Below, piece by piece: positions 1-9,845 of a stretch of 64,000 nt of DNA (positions are counted from its first letter, which is position 1; every line of letters begins with the position of its first letter). The DNA is taken from NCBI GenBank assembly GCA_011037195.1, contig JAAEAF010003341.1, positions 49,240-113,239 on the forward strand, in the 5' to 3' direction. Source of the DNA: Triatoma infestans (lineage: Eukaryota > Arthropoda > Insecta > Hemiptera > Reduviidae). The translations under genes and the position numbers were made by a program. Under the pieces are notes generated by a model. The model made no database searches. It was not told the DNA's origin and saw only the letters and a list, made by a program, of their open reading frames with translations.

Positions 1-711
1 TAATGAAAGGTTATAATTTTTTTTTAATTTAATTTTTTGCGAATTTCTTGAAAACTGCATATACGATTTTATTTTAAAACGTAGACGATATTCATAAATA
101 ACATTGCATACTCATTACACACATACATATAAATTTGATTAATTTTATTTTGAATATTTGTATCCAGCATAACATGACCATGACCTTTTAGACTATACGA
201 ATATACTAATTTGTAACATAAGGTTTAAAAAAATGAAATTGATTCCATTCAACAGTTGTTTTTTTTTTTGTTTTTTTTAAAGTAATATTTGTCGTCCTTT
301 ACAGTTTTATCTACATTTATAAACTAAAAAATAAAATACAATCTAACTTCTTCTTTTTTTATATATTATGTAGGATATCTCAAGGTTTATATAAACAGTT
401 TCATTCATACAACCTGAAACACACCACTTGGAACATATTTATTCATTTGAATATGCGGTCTGTTTTTCATCATTTAAAATACATTTTTCACTTTTTATAT
501 TCCATACCGCTGTTACCAAAACATTTTTTTATTCAAGTACAAGGATGTTTTGAATTAGCATTTGATATTCGTAATCGAGTTTTCTCTTAAACTTCAGAAG
601 AAAGCTTGTTCGTTTAAAATTGGTCGGTAGTAAATATCACTTTACAAAACTTCCTATTAATAAATTACAAAGATTTGCTAAAATCTTTATAAAATACTAA
701 ACAAAAAAAAA
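1..711. other. No recognised feature, AT-rich tract
   Basis: AT-rich DNA with homopolymer runs. I see no coding pattern, RNA gene or repeat shared with the rest of the window. The short open frame at 665-874 is on the strand opposite to, and partly inside, the family D repeat that starts at about 712, so it is not a gene. Confidence 0.6.
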
Positions 712-1765
712 GCTGTTGTGAAACACTCACGCAACTTTCTCTTACTCCAGTTCTCAAAATATAATTGACAAATTTTATAATTTGTGTACCAAATTTAATG
801 AAATTCGTCGAAAAGTGAAAGTAAAAGCGCACTTCCGGTTTACTAATTTCTTTCAAACTCGGAATTTTGGTCATCTATTTATTTCTAATTAATTTTGAAT
901 AATAGAGTTGTTTAATCAAGTATATGTTCTCTATATTAACATAATTAGTTTATGTGTGGACTTCAGTGTCAAGTTTAATAACAAATCCGTCCATATTGGA
1001 CATCAATTATAACCTCGTTCGAGGACTAAATATGTAATGTACTCTTTTACAGTAAACTGAAAAAACTGTTCACTTTGAGCGCACTTAGTTTATATACGAA
1101 GTTTGAAGAAAATCGTCGGATACATTTTTGAGAAAATCGCTAAAAAGTGGGAAAAAATCATTTAGTAAACTGGTAAAGTAAAACGCACATCCGGTCATCC
1201 GATTATTTTGCAAACTTGGAATTTCAACAACATATTTAATTCTAATTAACATTATTTAAATGACCGAATTGTTTAATAAACTGAAATAGCACTTTAGAGG
1301 TTAACCTAACCCCCCACCCCTCTCCCAAAAGTGCCCTTAAATTAATTTTCCCAAGAAATGTTTCAAATAAAAGTTGTAGCTCCTTGTATTTAGTTATGTA
1401 CCAAGTTTAAAGAAAAACGTCGGAGCCATTTTTGAGAAAAACGCAAAAAAGTAAAAAAAAAAAATACAACTAGTAAAGTGATACTTGCGGTTGAGGAATT
1501 TTGACAGATAACGCACAGTAGATCCCATGGTAATACCAAAACGGAATTTGAAGTTTCAGCTTCTATGGTTTTTCGTTTTTATGCTATGCTGTTCACATAC
1601 GCACACACACACACACACACACACACAGACCATTTGCTAAAACACCACTTTTTTGGACCAGGGGACCTCAAAACGGATATTTCCGGTGAAAACTAGATAT
1701 CGAAAATTTGATACGATTACAATACATTTCCTCTTAACTAGGAGCACCAGAAAGTAAAAAGAGAT
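712..1765 (+). repeat. Family D dispersed repeat, forward copy 1
   Basis: This is a near full-length copy of a large repeat found many times in the window (called family D here). Landmarks in order are GTGAAACACTCAC, CTTTCTCTTACTCC, several degenerate internal blocks of the type AAATCGTCGGAGCC / AAGTGAAAAA / CACTTCCGGT, a C-rich block with AACCTAACCCC, CCCATGGTGAT-like sequence, TTTTTCGTTTTTGAGCTATGC, a CA run at about 1603-1627, GACCATTTGCTAAAA, ATTTCCGGTGAAAAC, and a terminal CTCTTACTAGGAG. I find no protein in it. The repeated internal blocks suggest it arose from an older, shorter tandem unit. I cannot assign a class; a non-autonomous DNA element or satellite-derived unit are both possible. 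Confidence 0.7.
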
Positions 1766-1784
1766 AACATTTCCTGTAAAGTAT

Positions 1785-2330
1785 TATTACTTTCTCTTAC
1801 TCCTAGAGTAAGTAGCACAGGAAGTATTGCGAGTGTATTAAATTCTTGAAATTGTTTTTTCACCGGAAATACATGTTTTGTGCTTCCTTGTATACGAAAA
1901 AATGCATGTGACTATAAGATTTCGGTCAAACTCCATCAACCGGAAGTGCCACTATACTGAGTGTCTTTTTTACTTTGCGGTTTTTCACAATTTTCTAAAG
2001 AACCGTTCTAATGATTTTCTTTAAACTTTATATACCCATTTACACATATAAATACCACTTTTTGTTGGAACATTTTTTCCAAGAAAATGAATTTTTGATG
2101 GGTTCTGTGTCAACAGCAACGTTACCAGTATACGTCAACAATATATGGTTGTACCACGTATATATTATTGATATAGGAGTACATTAGGAAGCATTGCGAG
2201 AGTATTACATTTGAAGAAAATCGGTTAACCAGTTATTTTATAGAATAAGTAAAATAACTTTTGTCTGAAACATCCCCCCCCCCAAATTTATTTTAAGGGT
2301 GGTTCTGCGAAATTTGTGACGTTAAATTTC
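1785..2330 (-). repeat. Family D dispersed repeat, reverse copy
   Basis: This copy lies head-to-head with the preceding forward copy. The junction reads ACTTTCTCTTACTCCTAG followed by AGTAAG and GGAAGTATTGCGAG, then ATTGTTTTTTCACCGGAAAT and CCATCAACCGGAAGTGCC, which are the reverse-complement landmarks of family D. It ends in a poly-C block (2274-2283). No coding content. Confidence 0.6.
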
Positions 2331-2544
2331 AAATCTTATTTTGGTATGTCAATTGTTGTTGGCTTAAAATGATCTACTGGGCTAAAATGTAATATATGTC
2401 CACTACCTGCCTGGGAATGAACTTGACCCCACTCTATGTTTAATGATTGGGGCAAATAAGTAAAAGTGTAAAGTAAATTTGCTAATAAATATATATTTGT
2501 ATTAAAAGCAGTAGATTGTAGATTGTTGTAGGGAATTATTGCAT
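2331..2544. other. No recognised feature
   Basis: Short AT-rich spacer between a family D copy and a SINE. Nothing recognisable. Confidence 0.5.
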
Positions 2545-2750
2545 TGTGGCCTGAAAAGATTTATTGTGCCCCCGGAGCCTTCTCCACTGTACAGCCGGCC
2601 TCCAAGTAGTGTTCTCTAGCTACAGACAACACTGCCCATCAAGAAGTTGTAGAGGCTACTAGGAAGAGAAAATCTAAGTCAGAATGCTGGATTCGAACCC
2701 TGGACCTCCGTGTTGCTAGTCCAGCGCGCTACCACTGAGGACGGAGACCC
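2545..2750 (-). mobile_element. tRNA-derived SINE
   Basis: Read on the minus strand this is a tRNA-like head followed by a body and a tail. The B-box equivalent GGTTCGAATCC is perfect (plus-strand positions 2689-2699). The A-box region around TCAGTGGTAGCGCGCTGGAC is recognisable but damaged upstream. The body holds the family blocks GGAGGCCGGC and GGCTCCGGG, and the tail reads GGGCACAATAAATC, then CAGGCCACAATGC. The tail resembles the 3' end of the RNase H LINEs in this window. It is not a functional tRNA gene, because no anticodon arm or 3' tRNA half follows. Confidence 0.8.
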
Positions 2751-3057
2751 TAGTTTGTGTACTGTGTTTGAGCTGTGCTAACCCGTGAAGTCGCTACTCC
2801 TCAAGTAACTGCATGCAACAGATATCCCTTACGGGCAATTAAAAGCAGTAAGAAAAAGTCGTCTGAGTGAAGTCATTTTTCACAGTGTTTGGAATTTATT
2901 TTTCAGGACTTTAAAATTCTGTAGTTTTAGTCATTATTACACATAGCCGTCTACAATTGGAAAATCCCCACAAAACAAGTATAAAATTAAATAGATAAAT
3001 AAACAAAATAATGGCTGGGCAATGGCCAAAGTAAAAAACTTTTCAACCCTATTTTTT
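2751..3057. other. No recognised feature
   Basis: SINE-flanking AT-rich DNA. CTTAGTTTGTGTACTGTGTT-like sequence here recurs upstream of the SINE at 56.7-56.95 kb, so part of it may be an extended SINE head or a shared insertion context. Confidence 0.4.
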
Positions 3058-3096
3058 TCAACGTTTCCACACATCTTTGGTGTCCTTCTTCAGGAA
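3058..3096 (-). ncRNA. Hammerhead-like motif, isolated
   Basis: On the minus strand the order is CTGAAGA, then an imperfect stem built on ACAC and GTGT, then GAAAC and GTTG. This matches the hammerhead core order CUGANGA, stem II, GAAA, then a palindromic ACGU stem III ending in GUU. Stem I is weak, with about three possible pairs (TTC/GAA). As in the other families here, extra nucleotides sit between CTGAAGA and the paired part of stem II. It resembles the motif in the foldback at 26.1-26.45 kb. A decayed ribozyme relic or a chance match are both possible. Confidence 0.35.
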
Positions 3097-3757
3097 TTTT
3101 CAAGGAGAGGTAGACGGAGTTTAATGTTGGAAAATAATAAATTTATATTACATAAATAAATAAATTTATTAATTAACCAATTAAATTTATTACCATTATG
3201 ATAATGAAACAAAACTATTTTCTATTGTTAACCTAATCTACTGTGGAGACGGCACGAAAACTCCTATAAACCAGCCTTTATTCAATTTGCTCATATAATT
3301 GTCTTTACAGAATGATTATTTTATAAAAGAATATTACAAAAAAAAGAAAAAAGAAGAGATGGTGAAGTAATTTGTTCTGAAATTGGGACCTTGGAGTTTA
3401 CTATGTAACAAATTGAATGTAATACTAAAAAAAAAAAAAATACATAAGTTAAACTTTTCTAAAAATTATATAAAAACTGGTTGTGTAGAAAAAAAACAGT
3501 TTTGTAATAATTTATATATATTAATTAAGCAATTTATAAAATAGTTGTAAAAAAAAAAATAAAATAAAATAAACTAATATATTAATGGGATAAGTGGTTA
3601 TTTATTCAAATTTTTAAATTTGAATTGAATTTTAGAAGCCAAAAAGCGAATATTATTTAAATAAAGATATTAATGTTTATTTAGTATATGTTATGTATTT
3701 TTTTTTCTCTGCTTTTTAGAATTAATTTAACTACATTTTTCCTATAAGGGATTATTG
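3097..3757. other. No recognised feature; possible 3' UTR at its right end
   Basis: AT-rich DNA with A-runs. If the exon at 3758-3855 is real, its minus-strand 3' UTR lies here; an AATAAA signal is present on the minus strand at 3676-3681. Confidence 0.4.
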
Positions 3758-3855
3758 TTATATCCAAAGTTTTATTAAATCGTCTTCTGGAATAGATTTG
3801 ATCAGCGTGGGCTGGCCGCTCTTAGAATCTATTGACATACAAACGCACAAAATAT
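3758..3855 (-). CDS. Possible terminal exon of an unidentified host gene
   Basis: On the minus strand a good 3' splice-site pattern (TTTTTCTATAG) is followed directly by an open frame of about 31 codons. It starts near ILCVCMSIDSKSGQPTLIKS, ends PEDDLIKLWI, and has a TAA stop at 3758-3760. A consensus AATAAA lies about 80 bases downstream of the stop. Its balanced codon and base use contrasts with the AT-rich surroundings, and it matches none of the repeats seen in this window. I cannot name the protein. No upstream exon was found in the window by eye, so it could equally be a chance open stretch or a pseudo-exon. Confidence 0.35.
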
Positions 3856-3964
3856 CTATAGAAAAATACAGTGGACAAATTAATTCAATATATAATTATT
3901 AATAACAAAAATATAAAACATTATTCCTCACTAATTTTTATTTTTAATTTTTCAAATGATAAAT

Positions 3965-4832
3965 ATAAAAATCTGGTGTGAAACACTCACATAACTTTCT
4001 CTTACTCCAGTTTTTTAAAATTGTAATTGATAAATTTTATAGTTTGTAGATCTAATTTAATGAAATTCGTCGAAAAGTGAAAAAAATTGTTCAGTAAAAG
4101 CGCTCTTCCGGTCTACTAATTTTCTTGAAAACTCCGAATTTTGGCGATCTATTTTTTTCTAATTAATTTTGTTTGGATGATAGAATTGTATAATCAACTA
4201 TGATACCACTTTAGAGAAAAAAAACATAACCCCACCTCTCCCCTAAAAGTGCCCTTAAATGAATTTTCCCAGAGAAATGTTTTAAATAAAAGTTGTACAT
4301 CTTTGTATGTGCAGTGTATCTGGTAAGTTTCAAGAAATTCGTCGAAGCCGTTTTTGAGAAAATCGTGAAAAAGTGAAAAAAATCATTTAGTATAGTGGTA
4401 AAGTAAACGCACTTCCGGTCATCCGATGTTTTTCAAACTCGGAATTTCAACATCATATTTAATGTTGTTTATGTGTACCCGGGAAGTACCCTTGATCTAT
4501 CAAGTTTCAAGAAAATTGTTGGAGTTATTTTTGAGAAAATCACAAAAAAGTGAGAAAACCAACTAGTAAAGTGATACTTACGGTTGAGGAATTTTTGAAA
4601 GATAACGTACTATCAGATCCCATGGTGATGGCTAAACGGAATATCAAGTGTCAACCTTTCTTCAGTTTTTCGTTTTTGAGCTATGCAGTTCACATACACA
4701 TACAGACCATTTGCTAAAAACCACTTTTTTGGACTAAGGGGACCCCATAACGGATATTTCCGGTGAAAACTCGATCTCGAAAATTTGACACGATTATAAT
4801 ACTTCCTCTTACGGAGTAAGAGGAAGTAAAAA
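3965..4832 (+). repeat. Family D dispersed repeat, forward copy 2
   Basis: This is the cleanest full-length copy. It runs from GGTGTGAAACACTCACATAA, through CTTTCTCTTACTCCAG, the CGTCGAAAAGTGAAAAAA block, CTTCCGGTCATCCGATG, the CCCATGGTGATGGCTAAACG block, TTTTTCGTTTTTGAGCTATG, ACCATTTGCTAAAAACCAC, and ATTTCCGGTGAAAACTCGAT, to a 3' hairpin CTTCCTCTTACGGAGTAAGAG. The CA run seen in other copies is reduced to ACATACACATACAGACC. About 870 bp with no protein-coding content. Confidence 0.75.
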
Positions 4833-5527
4833 TTAACTATTAATTTAGAAATGATAGAATACTCACCATGTATGTATAATTGCTTTAAAGTTTCACTTAA
4901 AATATTGTTTTTTTTTAAAGAAATTGTTAGTTATTATGTAAATTGTATTAATTTATAATAGTTTCACTTGAGCTCATCTTCGTTTTTCTTTAATCAACTG
5001 AAATATATATACATACATATATTCATTATAGATGAGGATTAATAAACCTTTTTTTTTTTTTTAATTTTAATTGATTAGAATTTCTAACATTGTGAAGTTG
5101 TTTTCATTATAATTATCAATTACAAAAAAGACAAAATTAAAAGAAAAAAATAGTTTTAAAATGTCTACATTAAACTAGATTGCCACTTTGTATGACAACA
5201 CCTTTGTTATATATAATTAGGCAATCCATAACTACGCCTACGTGAATTATTCAAAAGTTGATTATCTAATGAATATAAATTTTGTTCTACTGTCTTGTAT
5301 TAAAAAAAAATAAAAAAAAAAAAAACAATGGTTATTTATGACAGTTCAATTAATTTGAATTATACAGAAATAAAACAATGGTAGAAGTTATTATTTAAAA
5401 TTTTTATTGAAGCTTGATTGAATTTATACTTGTATTTTACCATTTATTTCTGTTTTGTTTAACTACTCACTGCAAAATCAATTTTCTATAATATTTTAAA
5501 CATTTTTCTCATCTCAATTGTGTCATG
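4833..5527. other. No recognised feature
   Basis: Very AT-rich sequence with T- and A-homopolymers. No gene or shared repeat recognised. Confidence 0.6.
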
Positions 5528-5660
5528 GGTAGGTGTATAGCTCAGCAACTTAGTTTTGCCCATTGCCAGAGATTTCTAGTAGCTGTGACGTCATTTATTA
5601 ACTCCGCCCACAGGTTTCACTACTAAATTGGTTGCCGAGATCTAAATTACAACTTAGCAA
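5528..5660 (-). repeat. Short dispersed repeat shared with 25.8 kb
   Basis: On the minus strand this contains GTGAAACCTGTGGGCGGAGT, then a GTCACAGCTACTAGAAA block. The same blocks are on the plus strand at about 25838-25935. The sequence is more GC-rich than its surroundings. I cannot say what kind of element it is. Confidence 0.55.
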
Positions 5661-5988
5661 GTTATGAAATAATCACAGTGTGTTATATTTTTTGGAAAAG
5701 CGTTATATGAAGTATTTTTTTTTATTTCGGTGATACAGAAAATTAAATTAAATTAAATTATTTTCAAAAATATTATAGATTTTTGTTTATTAGGTCCCTT
5801 GTAGACTGAATCAATTAAAATACCTTGTTAATTATCTATTATATAGGAGTAATTGATATAGCTGGTGACATAACGTATTTAGCAATTCCACATTTTATTA
5901 TATTAATAGAGTGTAGTGTAGAGTATCTATCATGCCCAAAATATTCGATATTCATTTAGTGGAATTTCTCAGAAAAGCCTTCTTTCAA
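5661..5988. other. No recognised feature
   Basis: AT-rich spacer, with a short TTAAA/AAATT run around 5740. Nothing supported. Confidence 0.5.
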
Positions 5989-6045
5989 AATTTGACTTTA
6001 AATATCAGAGACAATTTTTCGTGGTAGCCTGCTTCATTTTGTGGT

Positions 6046-6081
6046 CATCGACCGGTTTATGCGTTCGCCCATCTTAGGATG
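6046..6081 (-). ncRNA. Decayed hammerhead motif in left arm
   Basis: Minus-strand counterpart of the motif at 6188-6225. The core is damaged: CTGAAGA has become CTAAGA, GAAA has become TAAA, and the closing side of stem II is changed. ACCGGTCGATGACC is kept. Not expected to cleave. Confidence 0.55.
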
Positions 6082-6187
6082 CGTTTTTTCATACAGTGTG
6101 CCACACAGACTCGTACAGAGACTTTAGTTGAGTTATTGTGAAGTAAGTCTCTGTACGAGTCTGTGTTGTCACACTGGCTGAAAAACG

Positions 6188-6225
6188 CATCCTGAAGATG
6201 GGCGAACGCCCGAAACCGGTCGATG
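6188..6225 (+). ncRNA. Hammerhead-ribozyme motif, core intact
   Basis: In order: CATC (stem I 5' side, 6188-6191), CTGAAGA (6192-6198, fits CUGANGA), T plus GGGCG-AA-CGCCC (stem II, 6200-6211), GAAA (6212-6215), CCGG (stem III, 6216-6219), TC with the predicted cut after C6221, and GATG (stem I 3' side, 6222-6225). Stem III is a self-complementary ACCGGT with no loop, so pairing between two copies is the plausible active form, as described for Penelope-associated hammerheads. One unpaired U sits between the CUGANGA box and stem II in every copy; that is a departure from the canonical core and could reduce activity. Confidence 0.65.
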
Positions 6226-6315
6226 ACCACAAAATGAATCAGGCTACCACGGAAAATGTCTCTGATGCTTTCCAGTACTGCGGAACCAACCACCACAACC
6301 AATTTGACTTTAAAT

Positions 6316-6720
6316 GATTAAAATTGGATATTAAAATTTTCGCAAAAAGAAATAGCAGTTTGATAAATTAAACTCACTTTGCACTTCTTCCTATTTGTAA
6401 ATAATAACAGAAAAATCAGGAGTAACAGAAAATAAAAATAATGAATACTAAGTGTATATAAATTTTGTTAGGAATAGGAAAATGATTTTTTTTAATTACT
6501 AACAAAAGGACATGAATTAACAATATTGAGTTCAATAGACGTAATTGTTTTGTTTTCTAAATATCATAATAACAAGCTGCAAGGCCAATGCTCTCCATTG
6601 CGACAATATTCTTTATTGCGCAACATTCTTTAGTTCATTAACTATCCTTCATACTTTTACCCACAAAAAATAAAATTATTAAATCAAACCGTTTATTTGT
6701 AATTAATTAATCCTTAACCA
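6316..6720. other. No recognised feature
   Basis: AT-rich spacer before the AAT microsatellite. Nothing supported. Confidence 0.5.
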
Positions 6721-6792
6721 AATAATAATAATAATAATAATAATATAATAATAATATAATAATAATATAATAAGAATAATAATAATATATAA
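6721..6792. repeat. AAT/AATAT microsatellite, 3' flank of R1-type LINE
   Basis: Runs of AAT with interspersed AATAT units, directly next to the 3' end of the minus-strand LINE. A shorter AAT run lies at its other end (8404-8427). Confidence 0.85.
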
Positions 6793-8403
6793 TATTTTTT
6801 TTTTTTCGAGATGAAATGCGTTTACGCACGCAGAGACCCTGCTGTGCCGGACTCCTAAAATAGACTACCGGCTAAAACACCCCCCTGCTGCTAGACCTAG
6901 TCTGGATTCACTGGTGACCAGCATTACATCAGAACTAGGCCTCGTGTCTTTACTCATTGAGTATCTCCTTCGGTATTACCCTACTTGGCAGTCGTCCAGG
7001 TCCTGCTTCTTCCGCTGAAGAATGTCCCTGGCATACCTAGCTACAGCTTGCCAGTTGGCCTCACTGGCCAGCATAGCCTCAACTAGAGTATCTGGAGTCT
7101 GTTGCCCAATCACAGCCTCGAAATCACCTCTGAGCCGGTCCCACCGACCGCAGGAGAAAAACGTGTGGGAAGCATCGTCTTTACTGCCGGGGCAGTAAAA
7201 GCATTCCTCATTCTCTACCTTTCCCATCTTATACAGGTACACCCTGAAATAGCCATGCCCGCTCAGGAGTTGTGTGACGTAATAGTCCACTTCCCCATGT
7301 GGCCTCTTCGTCCATGGCTTTATCTCCCTAATTAACCTAGCGGTCCATCGGCCCCGCAGATCATCTTCCCAGGAAGCCTGCCACCTCCGGAAAGTGCGAT
7401 TCCTCTCCTCCCTGGAGAGAGCCTCCTTACTCCCTTCTGCCTTCCTTTCGTGGAGGATCTTGTGTTCTCTAGCAAGGAGTTCAATCGGGATCACTCCGGC
7501 AATCACAAGAACCGCTGGCTCAGACACGTGCGGTATGCAGAGGCAATCCTCAGCGCACCAAGCCGCTGCACTCGAGCTATTCTTTTCCTGTAGGCCTCCT
7601 TGTTAAGAGCGTCCGCCCATACCTCAGCTCCGTAAAGGAGTATCGAGTGTGCCACACTCATCAACACTCGCCGTGTACTGCCCCGGGGACCACCAATGTT
7701 TGCCATCAGCCTACTGAGGGACGCAACACTCTTCGCGGCCTTATCCGCTGCGCTCTGAATTTGCTTACCGAAGCTCAGCTTACCATCAATCGTCAAACCC
7801 AGATACTTGGCAGTACTCTTCGAGGTCACAATTTCTTCTCCAACACGCCATGATATGCTCGTGGGGATCCTCTTTTTCGTCAGGACCACGATCTCTGTTT
7901 TGGACAGTGCTAATGACAGTCCATGCTCCGTCATCCATCTATTGACGATACGCATCATTCTATTCAACTTTAGTTGGGCTTTCTCGACATCACGTGCGGC
8001 AACAAGTGCTGCCACGTCGTCTGCGTATCCAACCAAAACTGTCTCTTCTGCCATTTCCTGTCTAAGCAGGTCGTCATACGCCACATTCCAGAGGTCCGGG
8101 CCCAGGATGGATCCCTGCGCTGCTCCTGCCGTAACTGCGGATGCTCTTGGCCCTCTCGAAGTCTGATAAATAACCGTTCGGTTCCGCAGATAATCACTTA
8201 TCACTCGCAGAAGGTACTTCGGGACTCGAAACGTTTCCTCCAGCGCTCGCAGCATATCTACCCAACTAACCGAGTTGAAGGCGTTCTTTACATCAAGCAT
8301 GACCAAAAGGACCACCCGACGAGAGTGATGATTGTGATCCTCCGCCCTGCGTACCGCCTCAATGACTTCTTGGACCGCGCCTACTGTAGACCGCCCAGAC
8401 CTG
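6793..8403 (-). pseudogene. 5'-truncated R1-clade LINE, RT and C-terminal Cys domain
   Basis: Minus-strand non-LTR retrotransposon fragment. The RT part (about 8400-7503) begins at FRSGRSTVGAVQ, then shows VMLDVKNAFNSVSW (motif A, Asp), AAQGSILGPDLWN (motif B), GYADDVAALVAARD (motif C, catalytic ADD kept, about 8007-8040), the thumb, and LLYGAEVW. The reading frame then shifts once near 7505-7530, within ASAYRT / SEPAVLVIAGVIPIELLA, a run typical of R1 elements. The last part (7527-6976) has a zinc-knuckle-like C-X2-C-X8-H-X4-C motif (CFYCPGSKDDASHTFFSC). The endonuclease and ORF1 are missing. The frameshift and 5' truncation make it dead. It sits between AAT repeats on both sides. Confidence 0.88.
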
Positions 8404-8427
8404 AAAATAATAATAATAATAATAATG
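8404..8427. repeat. AAT microsatellite at the 5' edge of the R1-type LINE
   Basis: AATAATAATAATAATAAT directly abuts the truncated 5' end of the LINE. It matches the repeat at the 3' flank in unit and strand, so the LINE seems to have inserted into an AAT tract. Confidence 0.8.
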
Positions 8428-9659
8428 TTTATATCTAGCATTGCATTTTTATTTGTTATTTTTTTTTCAAGTATTGAAAATCTTAGTTAACATTAAATAA
8501 ATTGATCTGTCTCCCAATGAAATTCGTTTCTGAAACGTCCGACCGAAATTTTAACGCACTTGACATTCTCTAGCGCTTGGTCAATGCAGAAATCCTTAAC
8601 TAAGGCGAGTACTGATTAGGAAGGAGAGTTTTGGAATATAGCGGTCTTTATTGTGTAATGTCTCCTATAGTATTGACTTTAAAAGGAAAATGAATATATC
8701 ACTTACTTTTTCTCTCAAATTTTCCTCATTTTTTTAGTGTTCCCTCTACCAACTGTTCCCTGTATCCAAATTTGTCTGTCCTTTTTTTCATCGTCTTGTG
8801 CCCTTGCAATGTCATTCAGTTTTTATCTTATTCTAGCCCAGCCTCTTAATTTTTTTTTCATTTCGATTTCTTTCCAGTTAACATTCCACGAAGGAGTTGT
8901 ATATTATTTGTTGTGTGGAAAACCTTCCATCGCGGTACCAAATTATTGATTATAAACTCGGAAACTCAATTATGAAAATGACATGATGAAAATACCTTCC
9001 TCTTAAAGTAGTGGAAATGAACAAAAAAAATAAATAATAATAATAATAATCTGATGTAATTCTGTTTCTTTTTTCATGGAATTGAAATTATTGATTTTTA
9101 TGGGTTTTAGTGTGGGATCAAAAATTATAAATCTCTGGTGGTTATAAGTAGTAATAAAAGGAGGTTTCTAGCCCAGTAAATATGGCGGCCAAAAGGTAAG
9201 GGGTTAGGAAGGTTTTCTAACTTAGTCACTTTATAATCATTACTTACTTTACTTTATTGTTATTTACAGTAATGTTGTTTACATGAATACTACTTACTGA
9301 TATATATATATATATGTCATTACTTTCTCGTATTTTTTTTTTTAATTTTAATACTCTTGTTACAAAATAGAACTAGGGCGGAGATTGTAAATTAGTATTT
9401 AAAATTGCATAAAATATAAATATCATGTGTATAAAAGTTTCCAAATTGTTATAATATAGTTCCGTTTATAAACTGGCTGAGTGCCATTTCATATATTTCC
9501 ACCACAGATTAAAACTGAATTAAAATAATAGATTTCTTTCCCCTCATTTTTGGTTACTTAATTTAAATTTTTGTATTATATCTGTTGGGCTTTGGGTAAA
9601 GAATGAGAATGTAAAATTATAAATTTCTCATTTTAATACATAAATACTTTCCATTTGGA
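8428..9659. other. No recognised feature; short microsatellites
   Basis: No gene seen. Small AAT (9038-9053) and TA (9300-9316) runs are present. The open frame at 8737-8949 lies in pyrimidine-rich low-complexity DNA and is not supported. Confidence 0.5.
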
Positions 9660-9845
9660 GGTCATTGTCATCATATCGGTGACATTGATCCGCACATCTG
9701 GTCTGGATGACTCCGTAATGTTGTAGTCATCTGACCTGTTTCGTGCACTCGCTTATTTTTCGGATGTTTTTTATGAACGTATAATATAAAGTGAGTGCAC
9801 AGATGAAAACACTGTCCTACAACACCTTCTCAAGATAACATCCGC
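9660..9845. repeat. Decayed foldback with hammerhead-like remnant
   Basis: Inverted pieces include ATGTTGTAG (left) with CTACAACACC (right) and CACTCGC with GAGTGCAC. On the minus strand 9726-9766 reads CATCCGAAAAATAAGCGAG, then TGCACGAAAC and AGGTCAGATGAC. This keeps the stem I CATC/GATG, GAAAC and GGTC elements of the H1 family, but the CUGANGA box is degraded. Interpreted as an old relative of H1. Confidence 0.4.

Larger units (their letters stand above)
5989..6315 (+). mobile_element. Hammerhead foldback element with 15-bp TSD (family H1)
   Basis: A 297-bp palindrome-like element (6004-6300) flanked by a perfect 15-bp direct repeat AATTTGACTTTAAAT (5989-6003 and 6301-6315). The left arm begins ATCAGAGACA and the right arm ends ACCAACCACCACAACC. 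The right arm is about 40 bp longer than the left, so the ends are not simple terminal inverted repeats. The arms contain GTGGTCATCGACC and its complement, and the loop region repeats GTCTCTGTACGAGTCTGTG in inverted form. The right arm carries an intact hammerhead-like core; the left arm has a decayed one on the other strand. The long TSD and asymmetric ends point to retrotransposition. No coding capacity: any open frame across it is a product of the palindrome. Confidence 0.85.

Noticed and set aside
6057..6302. 81-codon minus-strand open frame across the H1 foldback
   Set aside because: It reads through both arms of a palindrome and is a by-product of the ribozyme and arm sequence.
7102..8438. 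Several plus-strand open frames of 70-154 codons
   Set aside because: They are antisense to the R1-type LINE RT; the minus-strand frame has all the RT motifs.
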